Below, in pieces: positions 9,566 to 18,358 of a DNA stretch of 48,848 nucleotides. Numbering within the stretch: the stretch's first letter is position 1; each line of letters starts with the position of its first letter. The DNA lies in assembly GCA_030037395.1 (NCBI GenBank), contig JASHRJ010000110.1:1-48848 (forward strand). The letters are read 5' to 3'. The notes beneath the pieces were generated by a model. That model was not told the DNA's origin. It worked only from the letters and a program-made list of their open reading frames with translations, and searched no databases. The position numbers and the translations under genes were made by a program. The stretch comes from Thermoplasmata archaeon. Lineage in GTDB: Archaea; Thermoplasmatota; Thermoplasmata; Lutacidiplasmatales; UBA184.

Positions 9566-10276
9566 GTGGCGCGCGCACCGACGACCCGGCCTCGAACGGC
9601 CCCCGGCACCGCCGCCCGGCGACGGGGGGCCACGCTCGAGGAGGCCCTGCTCGAGGCGGCTTGGGCGGAGCTCCTGGAGGTGGGTTACCGAGACCTCACC
9701 ATGGAAGGGATCGCACGCCGGGCCGGCACGAGCAAACCCGTGATCTACCGGAGGTGGTCGAGTCGCGTGGAGGTGGTGATCGCCGCCTTGCGGAGGCGGA
9801 GGGGTTCCCTCGTCGACCGCCTCCCCGACACCGGCTCGCTACGGGAGGACACCCTGGCGGTGCTGCGACACATGACGAAGAGATTCTCGGAGATTCCCCC
9901 CGCGGCTCGCCGCGGGTTGATCGCCGAGGCCTTCGCTGAGGCGAGGCTTTTGGAGAACGATCCTGCGGGTGACGTCATGCCCAGGATCATGCTCCCCATT
10001 CTCGCCCGGGCGGCGGAACGCGGAGAGATTCCCCGAGCGACGCTCTCCCCCCGGATCGTGAGACTTCCCGCGGACCTCGTGCGCCATGAGATGATGGTCG
10101 CCGATGCCCCGGTCCCGGAGAGGGCGCTTGGGGAGATCGTCGACGAGATATTCCTCCCCCTGGTCCGAGCGCGGCCGCATCTGCGGAGCCAGGAGGCCTT
10201 CCTCCGGCGTGGGAGGCTCGGCCACGGCCCTCGGCCAGCTCTCGCCTGGACGGAGCCCGCGACGCGGAAGGCTTGA
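9566..10276 (+). CDS. TetR/AcrR family transcriptional regulator
   Basis: N-terminal HTH AAWAELLEVGYRDLTMEGIARRAGTSKPVIYRRWSSRVEVVIAAL; GTG start preceded by GGGAGGTGA. Confidence 0.93.
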   Translation: MARAPTTRPRTAPGTAARRRGATLEEALLEAAWAELLEVGYRDLTMEGIARRAGTSKPVIYRRWSSRVEVVIAALRRRRGSLVDRLPDTGSLREDTLAVLRHMTKRFSEIPPAARRGLIAEAFAEARLLENDPAGDVMPRIMLPILARAAERGEIPRATLSPRIVRLPADLVRHEMMVADAPVPERALGEIVDEIFLPLVRARPHLRSQEAFLRRGRLGHGPRPALAWTEPATRKA

Positions 10277-10344
10277 GGCTCGGCGGCGGACGAACCGTTC
10301 CTGCGCGATCGCCAGGTCCCGGGCAAGGCCGCCCGGGGCGGACG

Positions 10345-10352
10345 TTTTATAG
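10345..10352 (+). promoter_or_regulatory. TATA box for rpl40e (TTTTATAG)
   Basis: About 25 bp upstream of the ATG, so transcript may be nearly leaderless. Confidence 0.6.
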
Positions 10353-10376
10353 CGAACGGCCGTCGGCGCCGACCCG

Positions 10377-10529
10377 ATGCCGTTCCCCGAGGCCGTCGAG
10401 CGGCTGCTCAACAAGAAGATCTGCATGAACTGCTCGGCGCGCAACCCGCCGCGCGCGGTGCAGTGCCGGCGCTGCGGCTACCACGGCCTGCGCGTCAAGT
10501 CCCGCGAGCGGTCGGGCAAGACCCAGTAG
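10377..10529 (+). CDS. rpl40e: Large ribosomal subunit protein eL40 (L40e)
   Basis: Own translation: [50 protein letters not shown]; CxxC...CxxC zinc ribbon and L40e length. Absent from the ORF track. Confidence 0.93.
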   Translation: MPFPEAVERLLNKKICMNCSARNPPRAVQCRRCGYHGLRVKSRERSGKTQ

Positions 10530-10539
10530 CGCCCCTCGC

Positions 10540-11331
10540 TCAGGGCGGGAGCGACGGCCCTTCGCCCTGCGCGAACGGGATCGGGCGTCCCCGATGGGCC
10601 TCGCGCGCGAGGGCGAGCCGCTTGGTGAGCAGGAACCATAGGTTGCGGATCCCGTCCCGGCCGCTCTGGAGCTTCGGCGGGGTCGCCCGCTCCCCGTAGG
10701 CGATCGGCGTCTCCACGAACCGCAGCCCGCGGACGACCGCCTCGAGCTTCAGCTCCTCGCTGAACGGCATCCCGTCGGAGGCGAGGTGTACCCGGTCGAG
10801 GACCTCGCGACGGAACACCCAGAGGCCGCTCTGGCTGTCGACCAGGGTCCGCCCGGGAAGGTCGGAGACGTAGCGGTGGTAGGCGATCCGCACGAACAGG
10901 TTGAGCAGCCCGTTGCCGAACCGGTGCTCGGTCGTCATCGACCGGCGGGTCACCCGGGAGATCCGATCGCCGCTCAGGAAGTCGATCCCCTCGTCCAGGA
11001 CCCGCCGCGCCAAGGCCGGGATCGTTTCCACCGGGTACGTCCCGTCGCCGTCGGAGGTGGCGAGCAGCTCCCCGCGCGCCTCCCGGAACCCGGTCTTGTA
11101 GGCCCTGCCGTACCCCCGGCGCCGCTCGACCACGACGCGGGCCCCCTCCGCCGCGGCGATCGCGGCGGTCCGGTCCGTGGACGCCCCGTCCACCACCACG
11201 ACCTCCCAGTCGATCGGGCGGCCGGCGAGGATCGTCCGGTTCGCCTCCAGGGCCGCCCCTCGGAACCGCCGGACGACCTCCCCGATCGTCGGCGCCTCGT
11301 TGAGGGTCGGGATCACCAGCGAGCCGCGCAT
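10540..11331 (-). CDS. Family 2 glycosyltransferase (dolichol-phosphate mannosyltransferase-like)
   Basis: SLVIPTLNEAPTIGEVVRRF...WEVVVVDGASTDRTAAIA...GYGRAYKTGFREARGELLATSDGDGTYP. Confidence 0.92.
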   Translation of the reverse strand: MRGSLVIPTLNEAPTIGEVVRRFRGAALEANRTILAGRPIDWEVVVVDGASTDRTAAIAAAEGARVVVERRRGYGRAYKTGFREARGELLATSDGDGTYPVETIPALARRVLDEGIDFLSGDRISRVTRRSMTTEHRFGNGLLNLFVRIAYHRYVSDLPGRTLVDSQSGLWVFRREVLDRVHLASDGMPFSEELKLEAVVRGLRFVETPIAYGERATPPKLQSGRDGIRNLWFLLTKRLALAREAHRGRPIPFAQGEGPSLPP

Positions 11332-11389
11332 CCTCCCCCTCCGGAGCGCGTGGGTCGCTTAAGGGCGCCCGAGTTCTGCCGCCGCCGCC

Positions 11390-11833
11390 TTGGGACCCGC
11401 GCGGCGCGACCGGCCGGCCCGGCGATGGGGGCGGTTCCCGACCACCGCCGACGTGGGGCTCTGGGCGACCGGCCCGACCGCGCCGGCGCTGCTGGAAGGG
11501 CTCGGGCTCGCGCTCTACGGACTGTTCGCCGCGCCGTCGGGGGTGCGGCCCCGGCAGGAGCGGACGGTGCGGGCATCCGGCCGGGACGCTCCCGAGCTCG
11601 TCGTCGCCTTCCTCGGGGAGCTCCTCGCGCTCGTCGAGACCGACGCCTTCCTCGGCCGGCGCATCGACGCCCGGACCTCGGGCCCGGGGCCCCGCTCGGT
11701 CGTCGCCCGAGTGCGCGGGGAGCCGTTCGATCCCGCGCGCCACGTCGCGCGGACCGAGGTCAAGGCGATCACCTACCACGACCTCGTCTTCGACCCGCGC
11801 CGCGGGCGGGCCCGCGTGATCGTCGACCTGTAG
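11390..11833 (+). CDS. Archease family protein
   Basis: FPTTADVGLWATGPTAPALLEGLGLALYGLF...TEVKAITYHDLVFDPRRGRARVIVDL. Start uncertain. Confidence 0.88.
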   Translation: MGPARRDRPARRWGRFPTTADVGLWATGPTAPALLEGLGLALYGLFAAPSGVRPRQERTVRASGRDAPELVVAFLGELLALVETDAFLGRRIDARTSGPGPRSVVARVRGEPFDPARHVARTEVKAITYHDLVFDPRRGRARVIVDL

Positions 11834-11841
11834 GCGGTCCG

Positions 11842-12978
11842 CTACGGCATCCGGGCGACGACCTCGGTCATCGCCGCCCCCGGCCGTGGGAGCCGGCCGT
11901 GCTTGCCGAGGATCCGCTCGAGCGCCGCGAACGTGACCAGGAGGTCCGGCCAATCGGCGATCCCCATGTGGCCGAGACGGAAGATCTGCCCCACCAGCGA
12001 TCCCTGGCCGCCCTGGACGAGCACGTTGTACTCCCGCTCGAGCGCCTTGCGGAGCTGCGGGTCGCCGAGCCCGCTCGGGTTGCGGACCGCGGTGACGGTG
12101 TCCGAGGCGAACCGCGGGTCGGGGAACAGCTCGAGCCCGAGGGCTGCGACCGCCGCGCGGGCCGCCTCGGCGAGACGTCGGGTCCGGGCGAGACGGCCCT
12201 CGAGCCCCTCCTCCCGCAGGAGGACGAGCGCCTCCCGCAGCGCGAGGAACAGCGGCACCGCCGGGGTCCAAGGGGTGTCGTTCTTCTCCAACGAGGCAAG
12301 GTGCGCCGCGAGGTCGAGGTAGTACGTCCCGGGATGGAGGGCCGCCGCGGCGCGCTCGGAGAGGTGGACGAGGGCGAGGCCGGCCGGGGCGGCGAGGCCC
12401 TTCTGGCTGCCCGCGACGACCGCGTCGACCCCCCACGCCTCGATCGGCAGCGGGATGCCGGCGACCGCGCTGATCCCGTCCACGAGGAACAGGGCACCGG
12501 CGTGGCGGACGTGCGGCGCGATCGCCGCGAGGTCGTTCGCGAGGCCCACGCTCGTCTCGTTGTGCACGACGCAGACCGCGCGGACGTCTCCCGCCTCGAG
12601 CGCCGCGCGGACCTCCTCGACCGGGAGCCCCTTCCCCCACGGCGCGCGCACCGTGACGACGTGGCTCGCGTAGCGGCGGACGATCGCGTCGGTCCGGTCC
12701 CCGAAGTTTCCGTTGGCGACGACGACGGTCGTGCCGTCCTTGGGGACGAGCCCTGCGTACACCGCCTCGAGGCCGGCGGTGCCGCTCCCCGAGAGGACGG
12801 CCTGCCGCCCCTTCGCGCCGAAGGCGACCGGCAGGAGCTCCCGGATCTCCTGGACCACCCCGTGGAAGAACTCCCCGCGGTGGTTGAGCGACGGGGTCGC
12901 CATCGCGCGCAGGACCCGCGGGTGGATCCGGACCGGGCCGGCGATGAGGAACGTGGCCGTTTCGGGGTCGAACGTCAT
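11842..12978 (-). CDS. Class V aminotransferase (alanine-glyoxylate / serine-pyruvate type)
   Basis: FLIAGPVRIHPRVLRAMATPSLNHRGEFF...LSGSGTAGLEAV...VDGISAVAGIPL...VVAGSQKGLAAPAGLALVHLS. Confidence 0.93.
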   Translation of the reverse strand: MTFDPETATFLIAGPVRIHPRVLRAMATPSLNHRGEFFHGVVQEIRELLPVAFGAKGRQAVLSGSGTAGLEAVYAGLVPKDGTTVVVANGNFGDRTDAIVRRYASHVVTVRAPWGKGLPVEEVRAALEAGDVRAVCVVHNETSVGLANDLAAIAPHVRHAGALFLVDGISAVAGIPLPIEAWGVDAVVAGSQKGLAAPAGLALVHLSERAAAALHPGTYYLDLAAHLASLEKNDTPWTPAVPLFLALREALVLLREEGLEGRLARTRRLAEAARAAVAALGLELFPDPRFASDTVTAVRNPSGLGDPQLRKALEREYNVLVQGGQGSLVGQIFRLGHMGIADWPDLLVTFAALERILGKHGRLPRPGAAMTEVVARMP

Positions 12979-13922
12979 CGGCCGTCTCCGGCCGGGGCGG
13001 GGACGGCCCCGCGCCGCTCGGCGAGCACTTTCAGCACTTCGGCGACGACCTCGGTGCCCGCGCGCCGCTGCGCCTCCTCGGTCGAGGCGCCGAGGTGCGG
13101 CGTCGCGATCACGCGCGGGTCGTCCAGCAGCTCGCGGCGCGTCGGCGGCTCGACCTCGAAGACGTCCAACGCGGCGCCGGCGAGGCGGCCTCCCCGCAGC
13201 GCCTCCAGCAGCGCCCGCTCGTCGACCAGGGCGCCCCGGGCGACATTGACGAGGTAGGAGCCCGGCCGCATCCGGGCGAACGCGGCCGCATCCAGGAGGT
13301 GCCGGTTCTCCGGCGTGAGGGCGGCGTGAACGCTGACGAGGTCCGCCTCGGCGAGGAGCCGGTCGAGCGGGAGCAGGGCCGTGCCGTCGTCCGTCGACCG
13401 GACGTACGGGTCGTAGGCGATCGCGCGCGCGCCGAACGGCCGGAGCCGGCGGGCGACTTCGCGGGCGATCCGGCCGTAGCCGACGAAGCCGACGGTCCGG
13501 CCCGCGAGCTCGTGGCCCCGGGTCGACCGGTCCCACCGGCCGGCCCGCACGCTCCCGATCGACGGGAGCAGCTGGCGGACCAGCAGGAGGTACAACGCGA
13601 CCGACAGCTCGGCGACGCTCGTCGTCGCGGCCTGCGGCACGTTGAGGACCCGGATCCCGCGGGCCCGGGCCGCCTCGAGGTCCACGTTGTCGAGCCCGAC
13701 CCCGGCGCGGGCGACCAAGCCGAGCCGCGGCGCCTTCGCGATCAGCTCCGCGGTGACCTTCGTCCGGCTCCGGACGATCAGGCCCCAGGCGGCCGCGAGG
13801 TGGCCGTCGAGCTCCGAGGGTACGCCGCTCGCATCGACCAGGCGGCACGGCCCCGCCGCCAGCGCCTCGAGCGCGGCCGGATCGATCGGGTCCGCGACGA
13901 CCACGACCGGCGGCTCCGGCAT
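12975..13922 (-). CDS. serA: D-3-phosphoglycerate dehydrogenase-like 2-hydroxyacid dehydrogenase
   Basis: NAD domain GRTVGFVGYGRIAREVARRLRPFGARAIAYDPY...LVNVARGALVDERALLEAL...VIATPHLGASTEEAQ; 4-bp overlap with the aminotransferase. Confidence 0.9.
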   Translation of the reverse strand: MPEPPVVVVADPIDPAALEALAAGPCRLVDASGVPSELDGHLAAAWGLIVRSRTKVTAELIAKAPRLGLVARAGVGLDNVDLEAARARGIRVLNVPQAATTSVAELSVALYLLLVRQLLPSIGSVRAGRWDRSTRGHELAGRTVGFVGYGRIAREVARRLRPFGARAIAYDPYVRSTDDGTALLPLDRLLAEADLVSVHAALTPENRHLLDAAAFARMRPGSYLVNVARGALVDERALLEALRGGRLAGAALDVFEVEPPTRRELLDDPRVIATPHLGASTEEAQRRAGTEVVAEVLKVLAERRGAVPAPAGDGR

Positions 13923-13945
13923 CGGCCGGCCGAGCGGGGCGGCGG

Positions 13946-14923
13946 TCAAAAGGGCTTTGCGCCGGCGGGCCCGCTGGGCGCCTTCGGCACCGCCGTCCGC
14001 TCGAGCGCGGTCCGCACGATCGCCTCCCCCCGGACCCCGCGGATCCACGGCTCCGGCTTCACGACGATGCGGTGCGCGAGCGCGGGCTCGGCGAACGCCT
14101 TCACGTCGTCCGGCACGACGAAGTCCCTCCCGCCGAGGAGGGCCCGGGCGCGCGCGAGCTTCTGGAGGGCGAGCGAGCCCCGCGGCGAGGCCCCGACCTC
14201 GGCTCGGGCGTCGTCCCGCGTGGCCCGAACGAGGTCGACGATGTAGCCGGCGACCGACGGATCGAGCTCCACGCGCTCCACCGCCAGCTGGAGCCCTCGG
14301 AACGTCGCGAGGTCGGTGACCGCCGGGGCGTCGACCCGGTCGTCAGTCCGCGCGCGGCGCCGGGCCAGGATCGTCCGCTCCTCGCCCGGGTCCGGGTAGC
14401 CGACCTTCAGCCGGAGCAGGAACCGGTCGACCTGGGCCTCGGGGAGCGGGTACGTCCCCTCCAGCTCGAGCGGGTTCTCGGTCGCCAGGACCAGGAACGG
14501 CCGAGGCAGCGCGTAGGTCGTCCGCTCGCTCGTCACCTGGTACTCCTGCATCGCCTCGAGCAGCGCCGACTGGACCTTCGGCGGCGCGCGGTTGATCTCG
14601 TCCGCGAGCAGGACGTTCGTGAACAGCGGCCCCGGGCGGAAGGTGAACCCGCCCTTGCTCCCGTCGAGGACCTCCCCGCCGGTGATGTCGTGCGGCAGGA
14701 GATCGGCCGTGAACTGGATGCGCTGGAACGCGAGACCGAGGGCGAGGGCGAACGAGCGCGCCATCAAGGTCTTGCCGAGCCCGGGGAGGTCCTCGATCAG
14801 GAGGTGGCCGTCGGCGACGAGCCCCGTCAGGATCATGTCGACCGGCCCGCCCCGGCCGACGACCGCCGTCCGCACCGACTGCCGGATCTTCTCGGCGAGC
14901 GCGGAGGCGTCCGTCGGGCTCAT
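13946..14923 (-). CDS. MoxR family AAA+ ATPase
   Basis: HLLIEDLPGLGKTLMARSFA, LLADEINRAPPKVQSALLEAMQE, LATENPLELEGTYPLPEAQVDRFLLRL. Confidence 0.95.
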   Translation of the reverse strand: MSPTDASALAEKIRQSVRTAVVGRGGPVDMILTGLVADGHLLIEDLPGLGKTLMARSFALALGLAFQRIQFTADLLPHDITGGEVLDGSKGGFTFRPGPLFTNVLLADEINRAPPKVQSALLEAMQEYQVTSERTTYALPRPFLVLATENPLELEGTYPLPEAQVDRFLLRLKVGYPDPGEERTILARRRARTDDRVDAPAVTDLATFRGLQLAVERVELDPSVAGYIVDLVRATRDDARAEVGASPRGSLALQKLARARALLGGRDFVVPDDVKAFAEPALAHRIVVKPEPWIRGVRGEAIVRTALERTAVPKAPSGPAGAKPF

Positions 14924-15182
14924 GCGGCTCCCCTCGCGGGCCCCGGACGCCGGCGGCTCATAAGGCGGCCGGCCCCCGGGGGGTATGCCCCGGCCGTAAC
15001 GAGCCGCGTCACCGTAGGCCGCTGCCCTCTCGGCGGTCTGACCCCGGCCGGGGTATCGGACGCCGGGGTTGTCCTCGCGTCAGTCTCGGCGGACGACCCG
15101 TCCGCATGGAGTCGGGAGGGACCCTTCGACGGCATCCGGGCCGCGGCCGCAGCCGCGCCGACCCGGCTAGGCGCCGGCGGAC

Positions 15183-15704
15183 CTAAGCGCTTCGGGGGGC
15201 GGCGACTCCCCCCTCCTCGTGGGCAAGTCGGACCGCGACCAGGAGCAGCGCGACCGCCACGAGACCGCCGGCGACCCCGACCCCGAGGTTCTGGGTCGGT
15301 ACCGCGAGCGCGATCGTCCCGGCGAGCGCGACCCCGACCCCGGCGGAGGCGACCGTCGGCAGGGCCCTCCGTCCTCCCCCCCGGGGCCGGGCCGGATCGT
15401 CGGCGAGCCACACCAGGAAGACGAGCCCGGCAAGACCGGCGAGCAGCTCGGAGGAAGGTGCCGGAGGGGCTGCCGCCGTGAGCGCCGCGAGCGCGACCAG
15501 CGCCGGGAGGGCGGTAACGGCGCCCGGCCTCCCGCCGCTCGCGCCCCGCCAAACGGAGGCGACGAGCACGCCGGCGACCCCCAGCGCCGGTCCTACGAGC
15601 ACGGGCAGCCCGCTGAGGAGGCCGAGGACCGCGGCCACGGCGGCGAACAGCCCGACGGTCGCCGCGCCGCCCCCCTTCGGTTCGTCCGCGGTCGGCTCGC
15701 TCAC
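15183..15704 (-). CDS. Small multi-TM membrane protein of MoxR-DUF58 module
   Basis: Several hydrophobic segments; overlaps the end of the DUF58 gene by 4 bp. Confidence 0.75.
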   Translation of the reverse strand: MSEPTADEPKGGGAATVGLFAAVAAVLGLLSGLPVLVGPALGVAGVLVASVWRGASGGRPGAVTALPALVALAALTAAAPPAPSSELLAGLAGLVFLVWLADDPARPRGGGRRALPTVASAGVGVALAGTIALAVPTQNLGVGVAGGLVAVALLLVAVRLAHEEGGVAAPRSA

Positions 15705-16993
15705 GCGGTCCTCCGACGTGCCGGCTGGCGCAGGAACCGGACGAGCCCGTCAAGCGACCAGTAGTCGTCCCAGTCGATCACCGGGCCGTACCTCCATAGC
15801 TCGGCGAGGCGCACCTGGCGCTCTAGGAGCAGCAGGCGACGCTCTAGGGCTAGGTCCGGATTCGCGGGACCGCGAGCCGGTACCCTCAGGGGGAGGTCCG
15901 ATGGACTGAGGAGGATCACCGGGAAGCCGCGCCGCCGGACGTACGGGACGAGGTCCGAGGCCGGGTCGCCGGTCCAGGAGGAGACCACGAGCGCCGTCAC
16001 CCCGGGCCGGTAGTACCGGCCGAGGCCGTTGGCGCACCGGGCCGCCGGGCCGGCGACCTCGGCCCGGCGGCTCGCGAGCACCGCCCGGAGGAGGCGGAGG
16101 CGGTGGGCACGGCCCGAGGCGATCGGGACCGGCTCGACGAACTCGCCGAACGACGCGAAGCCGATCCGCACCTTGCCGCGCAGGAACGACTCCGCGATGC
16201 CGTAGATCGCCGCCCGCGCGACCTCGAGGAGCTGCTCGTCCAGCTCCGGGCCCGCCGAGGTCGGACGGACGTCCAGGACGATGAGCAGATCCCCGGTCCG
16301 GTCCAGCAGGAAGTCGTTCGCCAGCAGGCGTCCGACCCGGGCGCTCGCCCTCCAGTTGATCCGGCGCGGCGGCTCGTCCGGGGCCGCCTCCCGGATCCCG
16401 AAGAACTCCCCGCTCGGCCCGAGCCGCCGGGAGCGCGTCTCCCCCGGCAGGAGGATCGTCTGGTCGAGGCGCACCGCCCCGACCCGGCGGAGCTCGGCAG
16501 GGTACCGCTCGATCACGAGCTCCGGGCGATCGCCGTCGAGCTCCCGCTCGCAGACGCCGATCGGATCCCTCCACACCACCGGCGGGGCGGCGATCGTGGT
16601 CACCGACGGCCGGGGAACGGTCCACGCCGCGGAGAACCTCAGCCCGCCGGCGTCACGGAGACAGCGGACCGGACGGCGCTCCCCGGCGCCGAACGGAGGG
16701 GCGAGCGGAACCACGAGGTCGGCGACCGCCTCCCCGAGCTCCCCCCGCACCTCGCCGGCGACCTCCAGCTCCGGGCCGAGCCCTCCGGCGTGCCAGGTGA
16801 GGTCGGCCCGAGCCCCGGTCCCCGGGCCGGTCGCGGCCGCGGCGAACGGGGCGATCAACAGCGGCAGCGCCAGGAACAGCGGTGCCGGGGATCGCAGGGC
16901 GACCGCCAGCGCGGCGAGGACCGCGCCTCCCCCGAGCAGGAGGAGCGCCCGCGACGTCCATCGCGAGGGCGACGGCGGAGCCGCGCCGCTCAT
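15701..16993 (-). CDS. DUF58 domain protein (vWA-like fold)
   Basis: Two N-terminal hydrophobic segments; RRINWRASARVGRLLANDFLLDRTGDLLIVLDVRPT, characteristic DUF58. Confidence 0.92.
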   Translation of the reverse strand: MSGAAPPSPSRWTSRALLLLGGGAVLAALAVALRSPAPLFLALPLLIAPFAAAATGPGTGARADLTWHAGGLGPELEVAGEVRGELGEAVADLVVPLAPPFGAGERRPVRCLRDAGGLRFSAAWTVPRPSVTTIAAPPVVWRDPIGVCERELDGDRPELVIERYPAELRRVGAVRLDQTILLPGETRSRRLGPSGEFFGIREAAPDEPPRRINWRASARVGRLLANDFLLDRTGDLLIVLDVRPTSAGPELDEQLLEVARAAIYGIAESFLRGKVRIGFASFGEFVEPVPIASGRAHRLRLLRAVLASRRAEVAGPAARCANGLGRYYRPGVTALVVSSWTGDPASDLVPYVRRRGFPVILLSPSDLPLRVPARGPANPDLALERRLLLLERQVRLAELWRYGPVIDWDDYWSLDGLVRFLRQPARRRTA

Positions 16994-17388
16994 CGGGACC
17001 GTTCGATGGCGTCGAGCCGGCGGCCGACGTACTGGCGGAACTCCTCGGTCGGCAGCCCGACCAGCTCTCCGATATCCTCGCCCGGCCGGGCCGGCAGATC
17101 CGGTCGAAGGGTGTACCGCTCGAGTCGGTCGAGCCGGAGGACGAGGTCCTCGCGGTACAGCTCCCCGGCGGAGCGGCGAGCGGCGGAGGGCGGGAGGTCA
17201 CCGGCCAGGGCGACCGGGTGGGCGGGAGCCCGGCGCGCGGTCCGCAGCGCGTCGACGACCGCGACCAGCGCCGCCCCGCAGCCCGCCGTGGTGATCGGCA
17301 GCGCGATCGCCTCCTGGCCGCGATAGAACACCGCGACCCCGACGGCAACGGCCGCCACGATCCCCCAGCCGACGACCGCCGCCCTCAT
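16990..17388 (-). CDS. Small membrane protein of the MoxR-DUF58 module
   Basis: MRAAVVGWGIVAAVAVGVAVFYRGQEAIALPITTAGCGAALVAVVDALRT...; overlapping start and stop with neighbours. Confidence 0.75.
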   Translation of the reverse strand: MRAAVVGWGIVAAVAVGVAVFYRGQEAIALPITTAGCGAALVAVVDALRTARRAPAHPVALAGDLPPSAARRSAGELYREDLVLRLDRLERYTLRPDLPARPGEDIGELVGLPTEEFRQYVGRRLDAIERSR

Positions 17389-18287
17389 GCCGCACGCCCC
17401 GCCAGGTCCCGTTCGAGGGCGCGGATCGCCTCCCGGCAGCGCGCCGCCGCCTCCGGGCCGAGGGGGTGCGACGAGTACCGGGCCTCCTCGAAGAGGCGGG
17501 CGATCGCCTCCGACGCCGCGGGGGTCACGCCGAAGCGGGAGAGCGACGCGAGATGGATCTCCTGGGCGGTCATCGGCCCGAGGTCCCCGACGCGCGGGCC
17601 GAGGGCCCCGAGCAAGCGCAGGTAGAGGGCGACGATCGTCGCCCGGGGATCCTCGCCGCGATCGATCGCGCGTTCGGCGTCCGCCAGGGCCGCGCCGATC
17701 GCCGCCGGCGCCGGGGGCGCGGCGCCGGTCGCGGGGGGCCGCGCGCGGCGGTCGACCATCCACGAGAGGACCCCGGGCATCGCCAGCACGGCCACGGCCC
17801 CAACGGTGACGGCGACGATCGCTTCGAGCGTCCAGGACGGAAGCCGGAGGGTGGGGCTTCCGCCCGGCGACGTGCCGTTGCCGGGGTGGGAGGAGTTGTT
17901 GGCCGGCGTCGTGTTGTTCGCCGGGGTGGTCGAGTTCGTGGGACCCCCGGGGGTGGTGTAGGTGACGGTGCCGGAGCCGCCGACGCCGTGCACGAGCAGG
18001 TACGCGAACAGGATCCCGACGACGAGCAGGAGGACCAGCGGGAGCACCCCGATCCCCAGCGAGGGACCGGTCGCCCGGCGGAAGAGGAGGGACGCGAGGC
18101 CGACGAAGAGGGGGCTCAGCAGGAGCAGGCCCCACACCTCCGCCGGGAGGCTGATCACCAGCGAGCCGTCCCGGGCCGGCGGGGCGGCGGGGGCGCTCCC
18201 GAGGAGCAGCACCGTGGCGAAGCCGACGAGGAGCGCGAGCCCGAGCGCCATCGCCAAGGCCGGGAGGCGGACTGAGGAGAGGGCCAT
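17385..18287 (-). CDS. Membrane protein with DUF4129-like C-terminal domain
   Basis: TM segments, sequon-rich linker, TM, then IVALYLRLLGALGPRVGDLGPMTAQEIHLASLSRFGVTPAASEAIARLFEEARYSSHPLGPEAA (DUF4129-like). Start trimmed to MALSSVRL. Confidence 0.82.
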   Translation of the reverse strand: MALSSVRLPALAMALGLALLVGFATVLLLGSAPAAPPARDGSLVISLPAEVWGLLLLSPLFVGLASLLFRRATGPSLGIGVLPLVLLLVVGILFAYLLVHGVGGSGTVTYTTPGGPTNSTTPANNTTPANNSSHPGNGTSPGGSPTLRLPSWTLEAIVAVTVGAVAVLAMPGVLSWMVDRRARPPATGAAPPAPAAIGAALADAERAIDRGEDPRATIVALYLRLLGALGPRVGDLGPMTAQEIHLASLSRFGVTPAASEAIARLFEEARYSSHPLGPEAAARCREAIRALERDLAGRAA

Positions 18288-18358
18288 CGGAACCCCCGTG
18301 CCGGGTACCGTCGAGGCGAGGGATAACCCCTTGCGGCGGGGGGCGCCGGCCGGGCCCG

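Noticed and set aside
10786-13257. 823-aa plus-strand ORF
   Set aside because: Covers genes on both strands (glycosyltransferase, archease, aminotransferase); shadow frame.
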